NCBI GenBank assembly: GCA_033964015.1
Contig: JAWWUD010000056.1
Span: 785,830-849,829, forward strand
DNA from: Scolanthus callimorphus
Lineage: Eukaryota > Cnidaria > Anthozoa > Actiniaria > Edwardsiidae
Reading direction: 5' to 3'
Length of the DNA: 64,000 bases
This document shows, piece by piece, positions 58,697 through 64,000 of this stretch. Every line of letters starts with the position of its first letter. Position 1 is the stretch's first letter. The position numbers and the translations under genes are program-made. Below the pieces are notes generated by a model. That model was not told where the DNA came from and did not search any database. It saw only the letters and a program-made list of their open reading frames with translations.

Positions 58697-58859
58697 TACT
58701 GCCTTCATAATTCTGCGAACTCTCGCGGTCTATTTCCAAACATCCCACGTGCGTACCGGTCGAGGGACGAAGTCGGCAACGCTTCGATAATTGTTTGACC
58801 GCCGTCCGAGAGATGTGAAAAAGTCAAAGTTTGATCGCAAAATTATGAAACCGTAGTAA
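58697..58859. mobile_element. MITE, short divergent member of the same family
   Basis: TTACTGCCTTCATAATTCTG at the left and CAAAATTATGAAACCGTAGTAA at the right; interior different. Confidence 0.6.
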
Positions 58860-58884
58860 TTAAGTTTACAGTCTATCTGCTATC

Positions 58885-59040
58885 CAGGGCGTAGTCAAAG
58901 GGGGTCCTGGGGTGCCTGGGACCCCCCTCCCCCTTTTTTATAAGAAAAATACAGTAATCGGTAAGCTGGAAATTGGCACCATACATTTTTACAGATGTGA
59001 CCTCCCCCCCCCCCCTTTCTAAATCCTGGCTACGCCCCTG
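58885..59040. mobile_element. MITE, CAGGGGCGTAGCC family, copy 3
   Basis: CAGGGCGTAGTCAAAG ... GGCTACGCCCCTG flanked by a CTATC direct repeat (58880-58884 and 59041-59045). Interior matches copy 2 at 16.8 kb. Confidence 0.82.
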
Positions 59041-59839
59041 CTATCCATTCTATTCTACATTTAGCAGGTTTTACGTTAATTCCTTTACGTTAACTTTTCA
59101 AGTTTGAAAACAGTTCATCCGCCTGGTAAGAAAAAAAATGCCAATTCGCAATCTAAGTGTTGGTTTTCACTACGACATAAGTGACGTAAGCATAAGAATA
59201 AGAAGAACGGAAGCCTTTGATCCTCCTCTGGCAGTATTTTGCGTATTTCTTGAGCAGTTCGGAGGTTTTAAAGAGGAAAAGTTGCATAGTGCAACTATTG
59301 TGCAAACATAAGAAGATTAGAATGTCGAGCAATGAGAAACAATGGCCAAAATTTGAGTCACTCAAAAGTTTAGAACCTCTTGGCTTGATTTTGTTTGCTT
59401 TGGAAGAACTACATGTAAACACTTACTTTGGTTCGTCCCACGTTCGAAACTCTTTGCAACTTGATGCGATTTAAAGAAAAGAGAGCACAGAAATCGCACC
59501 GGATTTGCATCTTGTCTACACAAGAGAGTTGGAATCGCAACTCGCGCGAGACAAATCGCCACTCTAGTTATCATAGCACACGCCTTTCTCACGAAACCGT
59601 TTAGCACCGTTTAGCAAAATCTTGTTCGGTGATTGGCTGAGTGAGATTCCAAAGCCAATTGAAATTCATGTATTGGCAAGGCTCGTGAAATTCTTTCGAT
59701 TTTGATTGGATGGCTGACAGGGAAGCCAATCAACGGTAAGTAGTACTGTAATTCTATCACCGCAATTTTAGCAGTTGGGCATTGATTTGGTATTCGCGTT
59801 ACTTTTTATTTATTTTCTATGCTGAAATACCCAAAAACA
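59041..59839. other. No gene recognised
   Basis: Contains a 54-codon open frame from an ATG at 59321 (MSSNEKQWPKFESLKSLEP...) with no recognised homology; probably chance. Confidence 0.35.
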
Positions 59840-60068
59840 ATAGGCGATTTGCACTAACTGGGTCACGTGACCCAAGTCCCATACATTCTGAATAAAATCT
59901 TGAAAATTCAACTCGCTGCCATTTGCTCCAGGTTAGAGATTTTAAGCTGAAACTTGGGTTTCTGACTAATATCGATTGGTTCTTTGTTTTTTCTAGAATG
60001 GATTTCGACAAAACACCTCGTTAAAAGGTAGTTGGGGTCACGTGACCGGGGTAGTGCAAATGGCCTAT
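59840..60068 (-). mobile_element. MITE, ATAGGCCATTTGCACTA family, copy 2 (inverted)
   Basis: Nearly the full reverse complement of 35727-35954, including CAACTCGCTGCCATTTG and the paired GGTCACGTGAC boxes. Confidence 0.82.
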
Positions 60069-60609
60069 TGGCCGGACAGAAACGGTTTCTAAAACTGTTG
60101 ACGAAAGAGGTATGGTGAATTCAATAGCGCACAGCGGCGACCTCGATGAAACATTTTTTTTGTAAGCCCCAAGTTGTCGCCAAACCATCATCTTTTTAGA
60201 CGCCATGGTTTTCAGTCAGGAGCAGAGAACTCGCACGTCAGTGCTCAACAACACGCAAGTCCATAACACGAGCTGGCAGATGACATTTTTATGCAAAACA
60301 AGACGTTTGTTGCCAAACGTTGTCGACTTGTCAAGGGTTTCCTTATTAGGAAATCCCACTTACCCTTTTGGAAGGTCTGTAAGTATTTTTCCTCATAATT
60401 TAGCGAAAAGAGCAGAAAAAACACCGCAACTATATGCAGATGTCCAAGGAACATGCCACTCTTGGTCGCCATGTTTTTTTTCTCGGTTAAAGGGCCTGGG
60501 GTAAAACACAGGAAACGACAACGCTCGATATCGTTGATATGGAGCTGCATAACTTACACTCTCCTAAATAAGTATACTATAGATAAATTCATCGTATTCG
60601 TATGACGTG
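60069..60609. other. Unassigned region with overlapping ~100-codon ORFs on both strands
   Basis: A plus-strand frame 60205-60504 (begins MVFSQEQRTRTSVL) and a minus-strand frame 60245-60550. Neither has a recognisable domain, and the two overlap completely; at most one can be real. Confidence 0.25.
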
Positions 60610-60903
60610 TGAATTCCACGTTAAATCTCACTCGTTTTAGCCAATCAACGCGCTTAAGAATTAAGCTATGGGATTCCATTCAGGATTTTCACCCATGTAC
60701 CCCGATATACCGTTCCTGAATAAGTTGTCAGTCTGTCTAATTTTTGTGCTTATCTGGCAGTGGAAAGCTTACTTTACAAACCTAGACTTATTTCTTGTGA
60801 ACTGAACTTCATTTAAGGTAGCTAAACTAACACAAAAATCGCGACATTCTATCTCGCGACTCGTGCGATATCGTTTTCCAAGTGAAATTTAACATGGAAT
60901 TCA
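60610..60903. mobile_element. Inverted-repeat element, GAATTCCACGTTAAAT family, copy 1
   Basis: GAATTCCACGTTAAATCTCA and the inverted end TGAAATTTAACATGGAATTC. Confidence 0.72.
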
Positions 60904-61010
60904 CGAGTCGAGTGATGAATATGTCTTCAATCCCATAGCAAAGATAAGATATTAATTTTATACTGTAATGATTGGAGCGTTGAACTTTCTTTGGCGCGCG
61001 GCGGTACCGT

Positions 61011-61121
61011 TGAATTCCACGTTAAATTTCACTCGTCTTTACCCAATCAACGCGCGCTTAAGAACTAAGCTGCGCGACTCGGGCGATATCGATTTTTCGC
61101 GTGAGATTTAGTGTGGAATTC
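61011..61121. mobile_element. Inverted-repeat element, GAATTCCACGTTAAAT family, copy 2
   Basis: Shorter copy with the same left end and GTGAGATTTAGTGTGGAATTC at the right; both contain CCAATCAACGCGC next to the left arm. A third, more diverged relative spans about 61436-61700. Confidence 0.7.
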
Positions 61122-61700
61122 CCTCGTCGGGTAATAGATTTTCTTTGAATCCCATACAGTAGGTTTTATTGATTTAATAATTTACAAAAAAACGCTTTAC
61201 GCGCGCCAAAGAAGCCATTGCCAAAATGTTTCAATTTCAGGAAAATGCAACTTAAAAATCTTGCTAGCGAAGCGTCTTCGTTGACGAAAAGACGTTTCAT
61301 ACAGTGTTTGACAGAGTTTAAAACTTTAGAAAGTAATTGTTCTTGCTTTCTCGCTTGATAAATTGTTTATTTGTCGTGTAGAAATTTAATTTCGTGGTGT
61401 CCTGTGTTTTCATTGAATTCTACTTTTGCAGCCATGTAATTCCACAAAAAATCTCCCTCGATTTCAGCCAATCAGCACGCGAGATAGAGTCATAGCATGG
61501 GATTCTAGGATTATTCAAAGCTTCAGGAGGCTAGATTCCGCTAAGAAAATAACACGAAAAAAGCGATATCGCACGAGTCGCGCAGCGACGAGGGCGATAT
61601 CGCCTTTTTGAGTGCTATTTTCGGCGGAATCTACCGACTGAACGCTTTGAATAGACTTGAATCCTATGATATCTCGTCCTCAATTTACAGAAAAAAGAGA

Positions 61701-63035
61701 TATCATAGGATTCTACGGTGAATGTGCTCGCAGAACGTGAGCTATGTCCTCAAGTGCTCGCAAAACGTTTACTGCGAAAATCTTAAGTTTTCGGACTCGC
61801 AAAAATAATACTCGCAATCTCGCCGTGCTTGCAAAGAACCATTTCATGTCTCTAAGGGTCGGGATCCGGGAATCAAGGACTGGGATCCGGGATTCATGGG
61901 TCGGGATCCAGGATCCAAAACTTCTGTGGATCCATTTACATGGGGCGAGAGCTTGCAAAGAACCATTTAACACCTATTGACATTCTATTGTTTTTCAAAG
62001 CGTAAAATGTTCAGCGATGCTCAAGAGATACTCAGTATTTTTCAAACCAGTTGAAAGCAATTGGCTAAGAGATGGCACCTGTGAAGTTTTGAATTATTGT
62101 ACGCGACTGGAATCTTGACTTTCACTATTCTTTTTTACGAATAGAATGTTGAACGCGGTGTTCAACTTGATTCAACGCGGTTCAACTTTTCCGGCCCGAA
62201 GTAGCATTTCAGTGATTTAGAAAACAACAAACATCATTGAACAACGTTAAACATCGCTGAACATGCAATATTCACCGAGTTTCGTCTGGTTTTGTAAAAG
62301 CTTGTTCATGAAGAAATTGTTGAATGAAAATTCACAAATTTTGAATCAAATGTTGAACAGTTATAGCCCAAGCCTAACATGCCGGCTATAAGTCTTCCGT
62401 GAGAGTTTGACTTATCAAATCGCTTTGTTATCAAACCAATCACGTTCATAAATCATACTATCCATGACACTTAGTTTTATTGCCTCTTAAGAAACAATAA
62501 CGAAGGCAATTAAGCTGTTTGATATATCGCAAAACCGAAATCTCGCTGTCACTTTGTACAAGATTGAACAAGACGTCCTCAATATTGAGCTGCACGCGAC
62601 TCTTATAGCGTTTGACTATGTCATCTTTTAAGTTTACGTGATACTTAAACAACACCAAGCATGTGGGACAAAAATAGCTGAAATAATCATGCTACTTTAA
62701 TTGAGTAATGACAGTTGTAATTTTCGTTTATTTAAAAGCGGAATGACCACGCTCAAGGTGTTGTACAAATATTTGTTGTACCTATAATCACTTTATTAGG
62801 GTTATGCGGAGAAAACAGCACCAGAGACAATGCAAGGGATTTATAAGGGCGTGCTCCTAGCGGCTGTGTTATGTAAAATGAATGGCCGAGGTTGGGGGGC
62901 ATCATGATATCGAAAACATGAACTTTATCATTGGGATCGACGGGAGTCTCACAGTGTTGCAATTTGATAGTCATTAAAATTTTGTGGGAAAATCTATGCG
63001 TTTTGGGCTGATTTACAAAGTAAAAAGAGTTCATT
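61701..63035. other. No gene seen
   Basis: Holds a short GGGATCCGGGATTC tandem (61858-61920) and TTCAAC/GTTGAAC-rich sequence resembling 41.6-42.3 kb and 14.5-15.2 kb. No recognisable coding exon. Confidence 0.4.
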
Positions 63036-63344
63036 ACTGCGATTTTCATAATTCTGCGAACTCACACTTGACATTTCCGAACAGCAAACTGCGTTTTGGC
63101 TTCCGTCAATCAAACCTTTTAAGACACAGGCGCATGGATATTTTATAAGTTTCGTTTGCATTTTCTGGTCTTTATGGTGGAAAATTTTGGTTTTGAAGCT
63201 ACAAGCTCTAGCTAGTCCGTATTAGTTCAAAAAACTCTCATTGCCGCGTGAAATCACCCAGAGCTGTTCACTCGTTTGATTGACGGAAGCCAAACCGCGG
63301 TTTGTTTAGTTGGCGAAGAGTTCGCAGAATTATGAAAATTGCAG
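63036..63344. mobile_element. MITE, ACTGCGATTTT...TTCTGCGAACT family, copy 2
   Basis: ACTGCGATTTTCATAATTCT and AGAATTATGAAAATTGCAG ends, and GGCTTCCGTCAATCAAAC / GTTTGATTGACGGAAGCC inner arms, as in 58045-58342. Confidence 0.82.
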
Positions 63345-64000
63345 CAATTACTAATATGGGGTTTAAGATTTGACAATCAATTTGTCAGAAAGCATGTTTA
63401 AAGCTCAACAAAAGGTGGCCCCCTACCATTACACGCGACTATCAACATGTATCAAGGGCAAATTACCCCTCACGGGTCAAGAGACGCGTACGTTCGGTTT
63501 ATTAGATCACTTTAACGAATTTGTTTGTTCAGCACTTTCTCATGGCGGTTTATTTAAGCCCACTAATGCATAACAAAGCTTAAAAGGCATATGATTTATT
63601 ACCAGTAGGCTTTCGCAAAGTCCCTCGTTGTCCCACAGTTTGAATATCACGTCCGAAGGACGACCTCTCGCGACTACGTCGCTCACACATCGCTTCGCGA
63701 CTTACAAAAGCTCGCTTCGCCCTCACTCTCGGCTCGCTTCGCTCGCTTTATCAGTATCTAAGAGAGGTTGACTTGTGGCAAGTCTAATCTACCAGAGTTA
63801 TTAATAGCAAAATGCAGTTGCAAAATGCAAAATGAGTTTTCGTGCACGATACTTAGTCCCGTCGTTAATTTTGTGTCTCTGCACTCGCGCTCCTTTAACC
63901 CCTCTTTTTCGCTCGTCTCTTTTTTCTGGAGACTGCATTCGTGAAAAAGCTTAATAAAGCTACCGTCTTTTAGCCATTACAAACTAAACACATAAACAAT
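63345..64000. other. Window end, no gene recognised
   Basis: A 67-codon open frame (63370-63573) without recognised content, then CGCTTCGC-rich sub-repeats at 63640-63750 that look like repeat-derived sequence. Confidence 0.35.

Noticed and set aside
60205..60550. Overlapping ~100-codon ORFs on opposite strands
   Set aside because: No recognisable domain, splice or promoter context; kept only as an unassigned region.
63640..63750. CGCTTCGC-rich segment as a possible coding exon
   Set aside because: Short internal repeats in several registers; looks like repeat sequence rather than coding.

Overview
This is a stretch of animal nuclear DNA. It has multi-exon genes with GT-AG introns, many short inverted-repeat transposons (MITEs), tRNA-derived SINE debris, LINE fragments and a long minisatellite. 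The gene content (a collagen prolyl 4-hydroxylase alpha subunit, a ciliary/centrosomal enkurin-domain protein and a compact group A bHLH factor) together with the dense MITE landscape suggests an early-branching metazoan. An anthozoan cnidarian such as a stony coral or sea anemone is my best guess; this is an inference and no species marker was found.

Layout. (1) 1.9-28.1 kb, minus strand: a nearly complete P4HA-type gene of 13 exon positions, assembled here by matching splice sites, phases and family motifs. The HxD iron-binding motif (exon 9) and the distal His and Lys (exon 12) are intact. Exon position 7 exists as five homologous copies strung over 6 kb (9.9-16.1 kb), where vertebrate P4HA1/P4HA2 have two mutually exclusive copies. 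(2) 28.4-35.5 kb, plus strand: ENKD1 in six exons, head-to-head with P4HA; the two first ATGs are about 315 bp apart, which suggests a shared bidirectional promoter. (3) 35.5-52.3 kb: no convincing gene; MITEs, foldback elements, a decayed LINE tail and a 2-kb minisatellite (45.7-47.6 kb). (4) 52.3-53.1 kb, minus strand: a single-coding-exon bHLH transcription factor with a likely 5' UTR intron, flanked on both sides by several kb of repeat-poor, AT-rich DNA. (5) 57.4-64 kb: no recognised gene; several families of inverted-repeat elements, some with copies elsewhere in the window.

Two points matter for anyone using this annotation. First, the exon-7 array is the most interesting feature: reading-frame arithmetic means a normal transcript needs exactly one copy, so it looks like an expanded cassette of alternative exons in a collagen-modifying enzyme. 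Second, four exons carry a one-base frame error (P4HA exon 2, two of the exon-7 copies, and ENKD1 exon 3). Three of the four lie in short homopolymers, so assembly error is the simplest explanation for those, but real decay of the exon-7 copies remains possible.

P4HA modifies procollagen in the endoplasmic reticulum, ENKD1 works at centrioles and microtubules, and the bHLH is nuclear; I see no pathway link among them beyond the shared promoter region of the first two.
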